The notes beneath the pieces are model-generated. The model did no database searches. It saw only the letters and a list, made by a program, of their open reading frames with translations, and was not told the origin of the DNA. The position numbers and the translations under genes were made by a program. From Pseudomonas grandcourensis (GTDB lineage: Bacteria; Pseudomonadota; Gammaproteobacteria; Pseudomonadales; Pseudomonadaceae), in assembly GCF_039909015.1 (NCBI RefSeq), contig NZ_CP150919.1:472501-536500 (forward strand): a stretch of DNA of 64,000 nt, given 5' to 3'. Within the stretch, counting starts at the first letter, position 1, and each line of letters opens with the position of its first letter. Shown here one piece after another: positions 20,887 to 28,793 of this stretch.

Positions 20887-20906
20887 GTGTAGCTCAAGCG
20901 CTACAC
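20887..20906. promoter_or_regulatory. Perfect palindrome, probable operator of the toxin-antitoxin pair
   Basis: GTGTAGC and GCTACAC form perfect 7-base arms around a 6-base centre, 7 bases before the toxin start codon. HTH antitoxins of this type usually repress their own promoter through such a site. Confidence 0.65.
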
Positions 20907-20913
20907 TTCACGC

Positions 20914-21219
20914 ATGACGGAGATCCTTCGAAGTTCTACATTCTCTGGCTGGCTAACAAAGCTGGCCGATAGCCGCGCCAGGATGCGTATTCAGGTGCGG
21001 ATTGACCGCATGGCTGACGGGCATTTTGGAGATGTCAAAGCCATCGGAGAAGGATTGAGTGAAGCACGAATCGACTATGGTCCTGGGTATCGGATCTACT
21101 TCATGCAACAAGGCCGTCAGTTGATCATTCTCCTGTGTGGTGGAGACAAAAGCAGCCAACCTCGTGATATCAAACAAGCCAGGCTTATTGCGAAATTCTG
21201 GCAGGAGCAAAACCCATGA
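20914..21219 (+). CDS. Type II toxin, RelE/ParE superfamily (HigB-like, COG3657 type)
   Basis: A 101-residue basic protein of the addiction-module killer family. It has the typical layout with TFSGWLTKLADSRARMRIQVRIDRM near the N-terminus, YGPGYRIYF in the middle, and LLCGGDKSSQ followed by DIKQARLIAKFW at the end. Family members are ribosome-dependent mRNA endonucleases. The toxin gene comes first, and its stop overlaps the antitoxin start as ATGA. Confidence 0.9.
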   Translation: MTEILRSSTFSGWLTKLADSRARMRIQVRIDRMADGHFGDVKAIGEGLSEARIDYGPGYRIYFMQQGRQLIILLCGGDKSSQPRDIKQARLIAKFWQEQNP

Positions 21220-21503
21220 CCGAACAATTCACTCGCTGGGACTCTGCTGAGTACCTCAAGACCGAAGAGGACATGGCAAATTATCTGGACGCTTGCATGG
21301 AAGAGGCGGGGGATGATCCAGCATTCATCGCCAAAGCTCTCGGGACCATTGCACGTGCCCGCGGCATGACTCAGGTCGCCCGCGATGCGGGGCTTTCTCG
21401 AGAAAACCTTTACCGTGCATTGTCGGGTGATGGGAATCCGGAGTTCGGCACCATTCTTAAAGTCATCAAGGCTCTAGGTTTGAAGCTACACGCTAGCACG
21501 TGA
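21216..21503 (+). CDS. Antitoxin with Cro/CI-type helix-turn-helix (HigA-like, COG3636 type)
   Basis: A 95-residue antidote protein paired with the toxin just upstream. The helix-turn-helix is near residues 50-75 (MTQVARDAGLSRENLYRAL), followed by the family ending DGNPEFGTILKVIKALGLKL. It should neutralise the toxin and repress the operon, probably at the palindrome at 20887-20906. Confidence 0.9.
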   Translation: MTEQFTRWDSAEYLKTEEDMANYLDACMEEAGDDPAFIAKALGTIARARGMTQVARDAGLSRENLYRALSGDGNPEFGTILKVIKALGLKLHAST

Positions 21504-21611
21504 GTAGCTGTGCAAAACGATGCAGGTCTGAGTAAGTCGCCTCGCAGATACAAAACCGACCTGTTTGTGAGGGGCGCCGCAAGGCGCCCATTGTCGTGCT
21601 TGTTGTACGAG

Positions 21612-21866
21612 TTACGCCGAAATTTGCTTCTGCAATCGTCGCCCGATGACATCCATCAAATCGCAGCCATCACGCAATGAAGTGACCAGCACCCGCGCCA
21701 GTTCGCTGTAAATGCCTTCGTCAAACGCAAGGCTTTCCAGCAGTTGAGTCGCGGTGCGAATGCGGTAGGCCGCTGTTTCGTGCAAGACGTCCAGCGGTGC
21801 TTGGGTGTCGATCACCAACGATGCAATTTTGCAGTCGATGCCGGTGATAGGCATATATCGATCCAT
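21612..21866 (-). CDS. Small DUF3077-like protein
   Basis: An 84-residue protein of unknown function. The stretch IDTQAPLDVLHETAAYRIRTAT closely parallels VDTHAPLDILADAANYRIRAVT in the partial gene at the right end of the window, so the two are paralogues. It also resembles the DUF3077-type small proteins found in several copies in fluorescent pseudomonads. The start is well supported by GGAGG 9 bases upstream of ATG 21866. It lies 69 bases downstream of a DUF6124 gene on the same strand. Confidence 0.75.
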   Translation of the reverse strand: MDRYMPITGIDCKIASLVIDTQAPLDVLHETAAYRIRTATQLLESLAFDEGIYSELARVLVTSLRDGCDLMDVIGRRLQKQISA

Positions 21867-21935
21867 GACAAAAAACCTCCAGTGGTAAGTACGCGAACAC
21901 AGGGTGCTCGCGGTTTGGCGAACTTCAGGCGATCC

Positions 21936-22286
21936 CTAAGGCGGGTCCAGGTTGTCTAACGCCCGGTTTACCAGCAACTCGCCCAGCACCGCGAGTTGCT
22001 GAATGGCCAGCGCCACATTGCGGCGGGAGCCTTCCAGTTCGCCGGCAAGATCGGTGGTCATGACATTCAGCGAGGCGAGGGTTTCGCAGGCATGGCAGAG
22101 CAGGGACTCCGTGTCGATGTTCGGGACGATGGTGAACACGTGGCTGATGGGATCGGGGCGGTCCGGGTTGCGCAGTCGAGCACTGACGAGACGTTCGGTG
22201 ATCTCGGAGAGTTTGGACAGTTCGACGAAGTCAGCGGGTGGAAGGTCTGGGGATTGCGACGGACTGGGGGTGGTTTTTTTCATCAT
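21936..22286 (-). CDS. DUF6124 family protein
   Basis: A 116-residue protein of the Pseudomonas-specific DUF6124 type. The recognisable core is DTESLLCHACETLASLNVMTTDLA, and the C-terminus is the typical GIQQL-like helix then VNRALDNLDPP. Function is unknown. AGGAAG precedes the ATG at 22286; a second ATG follows directly. It probably forms a two-gene unit with the downstream small protein. Confidence 0.8.
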   Translation of the reverse strand: MMKKTTPSPSQSPDLPPADFVELSKLSEITERLVSARLRNPDRPDPISHVFTIVPNIDTESLLCHACETLASLNVMTTDLAGELEGSRRNVALAIQQLAVLGELLVNRALDNLDPP

Positions 22287-22550
22287 GGAACTTCCTGCAG
22301 AGTTTAAGAAAATATCAAACCAATGCTGCTCAGCAGCAGTTTTTAATAGTTGGACTCGGGTGGTATGCAGGTGGAAGTATTACCAGAAAATCAGGATTTA
22401 TTAATCAGAAAAATGAACACTTGTGCAATTAAATGATTCGTAATTTACAGTGTGTGGGAATTGTCTGGCATTGCTTTTAAGTGTTGTGATTTTTCCTGTC
22501 TGTGTAGGTTTTTTCTGTAGGTTAAGTCCATAAGAGATTGTTGTGGGTAT

Positions 22551-22573
22551 TTTCCGATTAGGATGTCGGAAAT
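22551..22573. promoter_or_regulatory. Inverted repeat, candidate operator
   Basis: TTTCCGA and TCGGAAA are perfect 7-base arms with 9 bases between them. The right-hand half recurs at 22709-22716, just before the HTH start. Confidence 0.45.
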
Positions 22574-22673
22574 ATCCCGGTGGAAATATTATTTAACGGT
22601 TGTCATGCGTATTTTTATATTTGCTTTTGTACCGTGCTTCGCTATGTAGGATGCTGCTCTCACAAAAAGCCTC

Positions 22674-22700
22674 GGTAGCGGTCAAACCGTAGCGGCTACC
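22674..22700 (+). promoter_or_regulatory. Hairpin 33 bases upstream of the HTH gene
   Basis: GGTAGC pairs with GCTACC, with an internal GGT-CAA-ACC stem-loop between. It does not match the preQ1 riboswitch patterns I know. Confidence 0.4.
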
Positions 22701-22732
22701 TGATGTAATCGGAAATGTGAGTGGTAAGGTTG

Positions 22733-23329
22733 ATGTACAAAAAAGAAAAGACGGAAAATCTGAAAAATAATATCAAATACTTGATAAAAAGCCGTGGGGA
22801 GACGCAGCTGTCGCTGTGTAATTCCAGTGGTTTGACCAGAACTACGATATACAACATTCTCGAAGGGCGGGTTGTAAACGTTCAGCAGTCGACGATTCGC
22901 AAAATTTCTGATTTTTTTGGTGTGTCATATAAAGAGATAGAAACTGTTGATTTTGAAGAGAGAGAAATAATTGAAAGTGATGTTTCTCCGGAAGGGAATA
23001 TGAACCCGGCCGCTGTTCCTGTGATCAAGGAAAGTGATTTGATTCGGAGTTTGGATAAAAGAATTGGCGAGCTCTGCACGATTTACCCGTTGACATACTA
23101 CTTTGGAGCGGCTTGCAATTTAATAGGTGTTCTTTTGGAAAATGAAATTGCCGGTGTAAATGACTCGGGAGATTTGTTGATCGTAAAGAAAGGCCTGTCG
23201 ATTTGCGGTAAAGATCAGTTGGTGTACGACACCGAGATGAAGAGACTGCGTATAACAACTGAATGTTGTGTTGAGTCAGATGTTGTTCGTGTTGTAGGTG
23301 AAATCATAGAGGAAAGATTTAATGGGTAG
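22733..23329 (+). CDS. XRE-type helix-turn-helix regulator
   Basis: A 198-residue protein with an N-terminal Cro/CI-type helix-turn-helix (about residues 8-65, including LCNSSGLTRTTIYNILEG and ISDFFGVSY). A C-terminal domain of about 100 residues has no recognised family (LDKRIGELCTIYPLTYYF onward) and could sense a ligand. The start at ATG 22733 is supported by TAAGG; the GTG at 22721 would add four residues. The codons are AT-rich. It overlaps the VUT gene by 8 bases, so the two are translated together, and it may regulate itself through the TCGGAAA repeats upstream. Confidence 0.7.
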   Translation: MYKKEKTENLKNNIKYLIKSRGETQLSLCNSSGLTRTTIYNILEGRVVNVQQSTIRKISDFFGVSYKEIETVDFEEREIIESDVSPEGNMNPAAVPVIKESDLIRSLDKRIGELCTIYPLTYYFGAACNLIGVLLENEIAGVNDSGDLLIVKKGLSICGKDQLVYDTEMKRLRITTECCVESDVVRVVGEIIEERFNG

Positions 23330-24185
23330 TGATTGTGAGAACAGCAAGTATAAGTTGTTAGGTTTTGAGAGTAATAAAGGTCTAGCTGTAATTATGGTTA
23401 TCTCTACTGGAAAAGTCATTAAGGTTAAGCTGGGTGAAGTGCTGAAGAGCGAAATTATAGATAATTTGAATAAGTCTGAAGTTAAAGACTTGTACAAAAA
23501 ATATTACTCGGCTGGAGCAGCATTGACCACCTATGAAATGCAAGATCGTCATGAGCGATCATGGATGATTTATGTTGCGCTCAACGTTTTCCTGCTTGCG
23601 CTTTACGTTTTTACAAATATTGCGGCGACGAAGCTTGTTTATTTTCAGATGTTTGATCTGGTCCTTCCTCCTGCTGTATTTCTTTATCCATTGACGTTTT
23701 TAATAGTTGATTTGTTGAATGAAGCATATGGGCTTAAATTGGCAAGAAGAGCGTTGATATTTGCTTTTGTTAGCAACGCTTTCATTGTGCTATTGCTAAA
23801 TGCCGTCATGTATCTACCGGAGTTGCCTGATTGGAAGCTTAATGCGTCATATTCTGAAATTGTTGCTCAGGTGTCATCTGTTTTAGTAGCGTCTTCAGTA
23901 TCGTTTCTTTTTTCTGAATACATAAATACTTACTTGTTGTGTAAGATAAAAGAGCTGACGAACTCCAGGTTTCTATTTCTGCGAGTTTTTTTCAGTACTT
24001 TTTTTGCGGTGATAATAGATAGCTTTCTTTTTTGTTATATTGCGTTTTATGGCGTTATGCAAAGCAACGACATTCTCAATGTTGTGTTTGCTCAGATAGC
24101 TGTAAAGATGTGCTTTGCTGTATTTAATGTTTTTCCGGCCTACGGAGCAAGGTCATTGTTTAAAAGGTATGTGACTAGTGGGTAG
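23322..24185 (+). CDS. VUT-family membrane protein, probable queuosine-precursor transporter
   Basis: A 287-residue protein whose C-terminal 200 residues match the VUT/YhhQ family (COG1738), implicated in uptake of the queuosine precursors preQ0/preQ1. About six hydrophobic segments start near residue 82 (YVALNVFLLALYVFTNIAATK), and the family's FLYPLTFLIVDLLNEAYG motif is clear. The first 75-80 residues form a soluble lysine- and glutamate-rich part that ordinary YhhQ proteins lack. GAGGAAAG precedes the ATG. The gene is AT-rich and coupled to the HTH gene. A queC gene faces it from the other side, which supports a link to 7-deazaguanines. Confidence 0.8.
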   Translation: MGSDCENSKYKLLGFESNKGLAVIMVISTGKVIKVKLGEVLKSEIIDNLNKSEVKDLYKKYYSAGAALTTYEMQDRHERSWMIYVALNVFLLALYVFTNIAATKLVYFQMFDLVLPPAVFLYPLTFLIVDLLNEAYGLKLARRALIFAFVSNAFIVLLLNAVMYLPELPDWKLNASYSEIVAQVSSVLVASSVSFLFSEYINTYLLCKIKELTNSRFLFLRVFFSTFFAVIIDSFLFCYIAFYGVMQSNDILNVVFAQIAVKMCFAVFNVFPAYGARSLFKRYVTSG

Positions 24186-24193
24186 GATAAATA

Positions 24194-24235
24194 GCGTAAG
24201 GGCCGTTAGATGTTGATTGCTCACGACCCTTGCGT
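24194..24235. terminator. Possible bidirectional terminator between the VUT and queC genes
   Basis: GCGTAAGGGCCGT and ACGACCCTTGCGT can form a long stem with G-T pairs between two convergent genes. There is no strong T-run on either side, so the call is tentative. Confidence 0.45.
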
Positions 24236-24245
24236 TAGGTTGTAC

Positions 24246-24941
24246 TTATAGGTCTATTTTTGCCTTTAGGCTTTTTATGATTTCGCTTTGATTTATTAGG
24301 AACTCACTAAGTCCATTTGCCCGAAGGTTACAAGCATCACAGTTTTCACAACCACTTCCCTTTAACCCGTTATAGCAAGTCAATGTGTGGTCGCGGATCA
24401 AACCAAGTTGTTCGTGATGGTCAGCCAAAGCCCAAGTTTCTGCCTTATTTAGCCGCATAAGAGGAGCTTCGATGCGAACGCTGTAATCCATTCCCAAGTC
24501 AGTGGCGTTGTTTAAGGCCTTAACAAAATCATTGCGACAGTCAGGGTAGCCGGAGCATTCTGTTTCAGAAACACCAGTTATTACCGTTTCAGCACGTACT
24601 TGATAGGCATAGATACATGCCAAGGTTAAAAACAGAATATTCCTGCCTGGTACGAAGGTGTTTGGTACACCGCCGTCGGCGCTGTTTGCGCTAGGCACTG
24701 GGATGTTGTCGCGTGTCAGGCTGCTGATAGCCAGCTCATTGAGCACTGACACGTCCAATACTTTATGAGCGGTCACGCCAAGTCGATTTGCAAGCTGCTG
24801 CGCCACTTCAATTTCCGCTCGATGGCGCTGGCCATAGTCAAACGTAATGCAGTGAATTTCGTCGTACTTCGGTAACGCATGGATTAAGCAGGTCGTTGAG
24901 TCTTGCCCGCCACTAAAAACGATAACCGCCTTTTTTGTCAT
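24246..24941 (-). CDS. queC: 7-cyano-7-deazaguanine synthase QueC
   Basis: QueC turns 7-carboxy-7-deazaguanine into preQ0 using ATP and ammonia in queuosine synthesis. The 231 residues are full length. The PP-loop ATP site [11 protein letters not shown] is near the N-terminus, and the zinc-binding cysteines ([16 protein letters not shown]) are near the C-terminus, so the enzyme looks intact. I chose ATG 24941 because AGGGAAGAACG precedes it and [12 protein letters not shown] is the family start. In pseudomonads queC normally lies with queE downstream of the tol-pal genes, so this is probably a second copy. It is AT-richer than the APE operon beside it. Confidence 0.93.
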   Translation of the reverse strand: MTKKAVIVFSGGQDSTTCLIHALPKYDEIHCITFDYGQRHRAEIEVAQQLANRLGVTAHKVLDVSVLNELAISSLTRDNIPVPSANSADGGVPNTFVPGRNILFLTLACIYAYQVRAETVITGVSETECSGYPDCRNDFVKALNNATDLGMDYSVRIEAPLMRLNKAETWALADHHEQLGLIRDHTLTCYNGLKGSGCENCDACNLRANGLSEFLINQSEIIKSLKAKIDL

Positions 24942-25081
24942 GGTTCGTTCTTCCCTGGGATGCCCTGACGGGGTGTCTGGGGGCATTGACCCTATCGGGA
25001 AGTTCAATCGCTGGCTGTGGGACGTTTCCGAATTTGCGTACTCCGGTTTCCGGTTATGTCATTTCATTGCCGAGCATTGTT

Positions 25082-25172
25082 TGTGGCGGGGGAGCTTGCT
25101 ACCGCTGGACTGCACAGGCGTCCCCTTTTGGGGCCGCTACGCGACCCAACGGGGGCAAGCCCCCTCGCCACA
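25082..25172. repeat. REP-type inverted repeat
   Basis: A copy starting TGTGGCGGGGGAGCTTGC and an inverted copy ending GCAAGCCCCCTCGCCACA flank a spacer that contains a smaller GTCCCC/GGGGCC hairpin. It is of the same type as the repeat at 55297-55430. It lies between the queC start and the last gene of the aryl polyene operon. Confidence 0.8.
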
Positions 25173-25187
25173 TTTGTCGTGTGGGGC

Positions 25188-26414
25188 TCAAGACCAGCGC
25201 TTGAAAATCAGCGAAGTATTCACCCCGCCAAACGCAAAATTATTGTTCATCACGTACTGGTTGCTCATCTGCCGAAACTCGCCGCGCAGGTAGTCGAGCT
25301 TGCCGCAGTGCGGGTCGACTTCGTCGAGGTTGAAGGTGTGGGCGTACAGGTCGTGGTTCATCATTTCGATGCTGAACCACGATTCCAGTGCACCGCAGGC
25401 GCCGAGGGTGTGGCCGAGGAAGCTTTTCTGCGAGCTGATCGGCATGTGTTCGCCGAACAGGCTGCTGGTGGCCAGGGTTTCGGCGATGTCGCCCTGTTCG
25501 GTGGCGGTGCCGTGACCGTTGACGTAACCGATGTCCGAAGGTTTCAGCCCGGCGTCTTCCAGGGCCAGTTCCATGGCCCGGCGCATGGTGACTTGTTCGG
25601 GACGGGTAGTGTGCTGGCCGTCGGCGTTGCTGCCGAAACCGACGATCTCGGCATGGATGTGGGCGCCACGGGCCAGGGCGTGTTCCAGTTCTTCGAGCAC
25701 CAGCATGCCGCCGCCTTCGCCGATCACCAGGCCGTCGCGAGCGGTGTCGTAAGGGCGCGGGCTGCGTTGTGGGGTGTCGTTTTTCAGGCTGGTGGCGTAG
25801 AGCGCGTCGAAGACCATGGCTTCGGTCGGGCACAGTTCCTCGGCACCGCCGGCGAGCATCAGCGGCAGGCGCCCGAACTTGATCGCCTCGTAGGCATAGC
25901 CAATGCCCTGGCTGCCGCTGGTGCAGGCGCTGGACGTCGGGATCAGGCGGCCGGTGAGGCCGAAGAAGATGCTGATATTGGCTGCAGTGGTGTGCGGCAT
26001 CATGCGCACGTAGGAGTTGGCGTTCAGGCCCTCGGCCACCGAGTTGAGCAGCATGTTGCCGAACGCCTTGATCTCGTCGGTGCTGCCGGTGGAGGAGCCG
26101 CAGGCGACGCCCATGCGCCCGTCCTTGATCGACTCGTCGCCCAGCAGGCCGGCGTCGGCCAACGCTTGCTCGGCGGCGCCCACAGCCAGCCGCGAGACCC
26201 GGCCCATGCTGCGCAGTTGCTTGCGGGTCCAGTGGCTGGGCACCTTGAAGTCATCGATGGGGCCGGCCAGGCGCGTGTTGAGTTCGGTAAAACGATCCCA
26301 CTCGTCCATCCGGCGGATGCCGCTGCGGTTGGCCGCGAAGTTGCCGGCGATGGTCTCCCAGTCGCTGCCCAGTGAGGTGATGCCGGCCATGCCGGTGACG
26401 ACGACGCGCTTCAT
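25188..26414 (-). CDS. Aryl polyene cluster beta-ketoacyl-ACP synthase (FabF-like)
   Basis: A complete 408-residue ketosynthase that should extend the polyene by condensing malonyl-ACP. The active-site Cys is in SSACTSGSQG, and the two catalytic histidines are in VNGHGTATEQGD and FLGHTLGACGA. MKRVVVTGMAGITSLG is the typical N-terminus. I chose ATG 26414, which overlaps the ketoreductase stop as TGATG; a GTG two codons upstream is an alternative. This is the last gene of the long minus-strand operon. Confidence 0.93.
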   Translation of the reverse strand: MKRVVVTGMAGITSLGSDWETIAGNFAANRSGIRRMDEWDRFTELNTRLAGPIDDFKVPSHWTRKQLRSMGRVSRLAVGAAEQALADAGLLGDESIKDGRMGVACGSSTGSTDEIKAFGNMLLNSVAEGLNANSYVRMMPHTTAANISIFFGLTGRLIPTSSACTSGSQGIGYAYEAIKFGRLPLMLAGGAEELCPTEAMVFDALYATSLKNDTPQRSPRPYDTARDGLVIGEGGGMLVLEELEHALARGAHIHAEIVGFGSNADGQHTTRPEQVTMRRAMELALEDAGLKPSDIGYVNGHGTATEQGDIAETLATSSLFGEHMPISSQKSFLGHTLGACGALESWFSIEMMNHDLYAHTFNLDEVDPHCGKLDYLRGEFRQMSNQYVMNNNFAFGGVNTSLIFKRWS

Positions 26415-27142
26415 CAGCACAGGCCTCCGTTGACGGCCAGAACCTGCCGGGTGATGTACGAGGCTTCCGCCGACATCAGGAAATTCACCGCGCCGGCCAC
26501 CTCTTCAGGGGTGCCCATGCGTTGTGCGGGGATCATTTTCATCAGTTCTTCCACCGGCACGTTTTCGTCCAGCATGGCTGTGTCGATCAGGCCGGGGGCG
26601 ACACAGTTAACGGTGATTTTGCGCTTGCCCAGCTCGATCGCCAATGCCTTGGCCGCGCCGATCAACCCGGCCTTGGAGGCACTGTAGTTGACCTGGCCAC
26701 GGTTGCCGATCAGCCCCGACACCGAGGTGATGCAGACAATCCGCCCGGCGGCGCGACGACGGATCATCGGCATCATCACCGGGTGCAGCACGTTGTAGAA
26801 ACCGTCGAGATTGGTGCGCATCACCACATCCCAATCCTCCTCGCTCAGGGCCGGAAAGGCGCCATCGCGGGTCAGGCCGGCATTGAGCACCACGCCGTAA
26901 TAGGCGCCGTGGGTTTCCACGTCGGCTTCGAGAGTTTCTTTGCAGCGGGCGCGGTCGGACACGTCGAACTGCAGGATGCGCGCACGGCGGCCCATGGCCT
27001 CGACTTCGGCCTTGACGGCTTCGGCGTCGGCCAGGCCGCTGCGGCAATGCAACACGATGTCGTGCCCGGCATGGGCCAGGCGCAAGGCGATGGCGCGGCC
27101 GATGCCACGGCTGGAACCGGTGACCAGTACGGATTCAGTCAT
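26414..27142 (-). CDS. Aryl polyene cluster 3-oxoacyl-ACP reductase (FabG-like)
   Basis: A 242-residue short-chain dehydrogenase that should reduce each new keto group with NADPH. The cofactor motif GSSRGIGRAIAL is at residues 8-19, and the catalytic residues are in ITSVSG and YSASKAG. ATG 27142 overlaps the upstream dehydratase stop as ATGA. The position between the dehydratase and a ketosynthase matches described APE clusters (ApeQ type). Confidence 0.93.
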   Translation of the reverse strand: MTESVLVTGSSRGIGRAIALRLAHAGHDIVLHCRSGLADAEAVKAEVEAMGRRARILQFDVSDRARCKETLEADVETHGAYYGVVLNAGLTRDGAFPALSEEDWDVVMRTNLDGFYNVLHPVMMPMIRRRAAGRIVCITSVSGLIGNRGQVNYSASKAGLIGAAKALAIELGKRKITVNCVAPGLIDTAMLDENVPVEELMKMIPAQRMGTPEEVAGAVNFLMSAEASYITRQVLAVNGGLC

Positions 27143-27600
27143 GACTGGACTCCTTCGGGTTCATGGAGATATTGAGCGGCCTGGGGTGGGCGGAACACGT
27201 TCAGACGAGCGGTGACGTGAATGCCGGGGGCGTTGATGTGGCACTCGAACACGCCCATGCCGTTTTCGTCTTCCAGGGAGCGAATCCCGTGGATGGTCAA
27301 CTCGGTGCCGGCCGGAAAACTTTCGACATTGCATTCGAACTTTCGGCTGCCGAGCAGGAAGCCCAATTCCACCGCATCACCGCGCTGACGCGCATGGCAA
27401 CCGGCGAAGGCGGCCACACTTTGGGCCATCAGTTCGATGCCGACCCAGGCCGGCAGGCTGCCGTCGGGGAGGTTGAACAGGCCATCGGGCTTGACGGTCA
27501 GGCGCGTGTGAATCTGCTCTTCATCGAACGCCAGGATCTGATCGATAAGGATCATGTCGCCAGCGTGGGGCAGCAGTTCGGCGATCGGCCAGTCAATCAT
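27139..27600 (-). CDS. Aryl polyene cluster hotdog-fold dehydratase
   Basis: A 153-residue hotdog-fold protein of the 3-hydroxyacyl-ACP dehydratase type (ApeP-like). It starts MIDWPIAELLPHAGDMILID, with the LLPHAGDM histidine conserved in this family, and has the long central helix WVGIELMAQSVAAFAG. ATG 27600 overlaps the upstream stop as ATGA; the longer frame start at 27708 is rejected because it would run back into the ketosynthase gene. Confidence 0.88.
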   Translation of the reverse strand: MIDWPIAELLPHAGDMILIDQILAFDEEQIHTRLTVKPDGLFNLPDGSLPAWVGIELMAQSVAAFAGCHARQRGDAVELGFLLGSRKFECNVESFPAGTELTIHGIRSLEDENGMGVFECHINAPGIHVTARLNVFRPPQAAQYLHEPEGVQS

Positions 27601-28793
27601 GGGGCGTCTCCGATAATCAGGCTGACGTTGTTGCCACCGAAGGCAAAGGAATTGCTCATCAGGTAGCGGGGTGCAATGGACGTCAGGCGAGTGGCCGGGG
27701 TCACCCATTGCAGCGGCGGCAGTTCGGGGTCGGGCTGTCCGTCCCAGACGTGCGGCGGCAGGGCATGCCCGCGATTGTCCGGGCTCAGGCTCAACCAGCA
27801 GAATGCCGCTTCCAGCGCCCCGGCGGCACCGAGGGTGTGGCCAGTCATGGGTTTGCTCGACGAACAGGGCACGCCGGCCGGGAACAGCGTCGCCACGGCC
27901 TGGCTCTCCATGGCGTCGTTGTGCTGGGTGGCGGTGCCGTGCAGGTTCAGATAAGCGATTTGCTCCGGTTGCAGGTTGGCGCGGCCCAAGGCTTTGCGCA
28001 TGGCTTGCAGGGCACCACGACCGCTCGGCTCCGGGGCGGAGATGTGATGCGCATCGGAACTGGCGCCGCTGCCGAGCAGGGCAATCGCTTGGCTATCGCC
28101 TGCTCGTTTGGTCATCAGGAACAGCACCGCCGCTTCGCCAATGTTGATGCCATTGCGGTTCACCGAAAACGGATTGCAGCGTTGTTCCGAGACCGCTTCG
28201 AGCGCCGAGAAACCGTTGAGGGTCAGTTTGCACAAGGTGTCGACACCGCCACACAGCACCGCGTCGCATATGCCCAGGTCCAACAGGCGCTGGGCGCTCA
28301 TCAAGGCCCGGGCGCTGGAGGTGCAGGCCGTGGAAATGACATAGGCCGGCCCGCTCAATTGCAGCCACTCGGCGAGGAAGTTCGCCGGCGCCCCGAGTTC
28401 CTGTTGCTGATAGTCGTACTCGGCTGGGAACTGCTTTTCGCGCAGGTAATGCGCCAGGCTCTGGCTGGCCTCATCGATACCCGAGGTGCTGGTGCCCAGC
28501 ACGACACCGATGCGGTCGCGGCCGTAGGTCTGGATCGCGCTGTCGATGTCCGGACGGATTTGCAGCGTGGCCTCCAGCAACAACTGATTGTTGCGGCTGT
28601 GATGGCGCGACAGGTCGGCTGGAATGCTTGCCAGTTTGCCCTGGACCGCACCGACCGGCAGCGTGCGTTGCGGCACCCACCCGGCTTGTTCGCGCATGCC
28701 GCCGCAGTCGCCGGCAAACAGGTTGCGGGCAACTTCCTGCCTGTCGCGGCCCAGCGCGCAGACCAATCCGAGGGCATTGAGATAAGCCGTCAT
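27597..28793 (-). CDS. Aryl polyene cluster beta-ketoacyl synthase
   Basis: A second full-length ketosynthase of 398 residues. Cys157 lies in STACTSSA, and the histidines are in NLHGTATQHND and MTGHTLGAAGA, so the catalytic triad is present and this is not an inactive chain-length factor by sequence. The rest diverges from FabF. It probably acts with the ketosynthase at the end of the operon. ATG 28793 overlaps the lipoprotein stop as ATGA. Confidence 0.9.
   Translation of the reverse strand: MTAYLNALGLVCALGRDRQEVARNLFAGDCGGMREQAGWVPQRTLPVGAVQGKLASIPADLSRHHSRNNQLLLEATLQIRPDIDSAIQTYGRDRIGVVLGTSTSGIDEASQSLAHYLREKQFPAEYDYQQQELGAPANFLAEWLQLSGPAYVISTACTSSARALMSAQRLLDLGICDAVLCGGVDTLCKLTLNGFSALEAVSEQRCNPFSVNRNGINIGEAAVLFLMTKRAGDSQAIALLGSGASSDAHHISAPEPSGRGALQAMRKALGRANLQPEQIAYLNLHGTATQHNDAMESQAVATLFPAGVPCSSSKPMTGHTLGAAGALEAAFCWLSLSPDNRGHALPPHVWDGQPDPELPPLQWVTPATRLTSIAPRYLMSNSFAFGGNNVSLIIGDAP

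Larger units (their letters stand above)
22287..22732. promoter_or_regulatory. AT-rich intergenic region before the HTH-VUT genes
   Basis: This 446-base stretch has no convincing gene. Its base composition drops sharply compared with everything to the left. It holds a TTTCCGA/TCGGAAA inverted repeat (22551-22573), a third copy of TCGGAAAT at 22709-22716, a direct repeat of GGAAATAT at 22569 and 22583, and a GGTAGC/GCTACC hairpin (22674-22700). These are candidate regulatory sites for the gene that follows. Confidence 0.6.

Noticed and set aside
22674..22700. A preQ1 riboswitch before the VUT/HTH genes
   Set aside because: The hairpin lacks the short stem plus A-rich tail of preQ1-I and does not resemble the type II or III forms as I know them.
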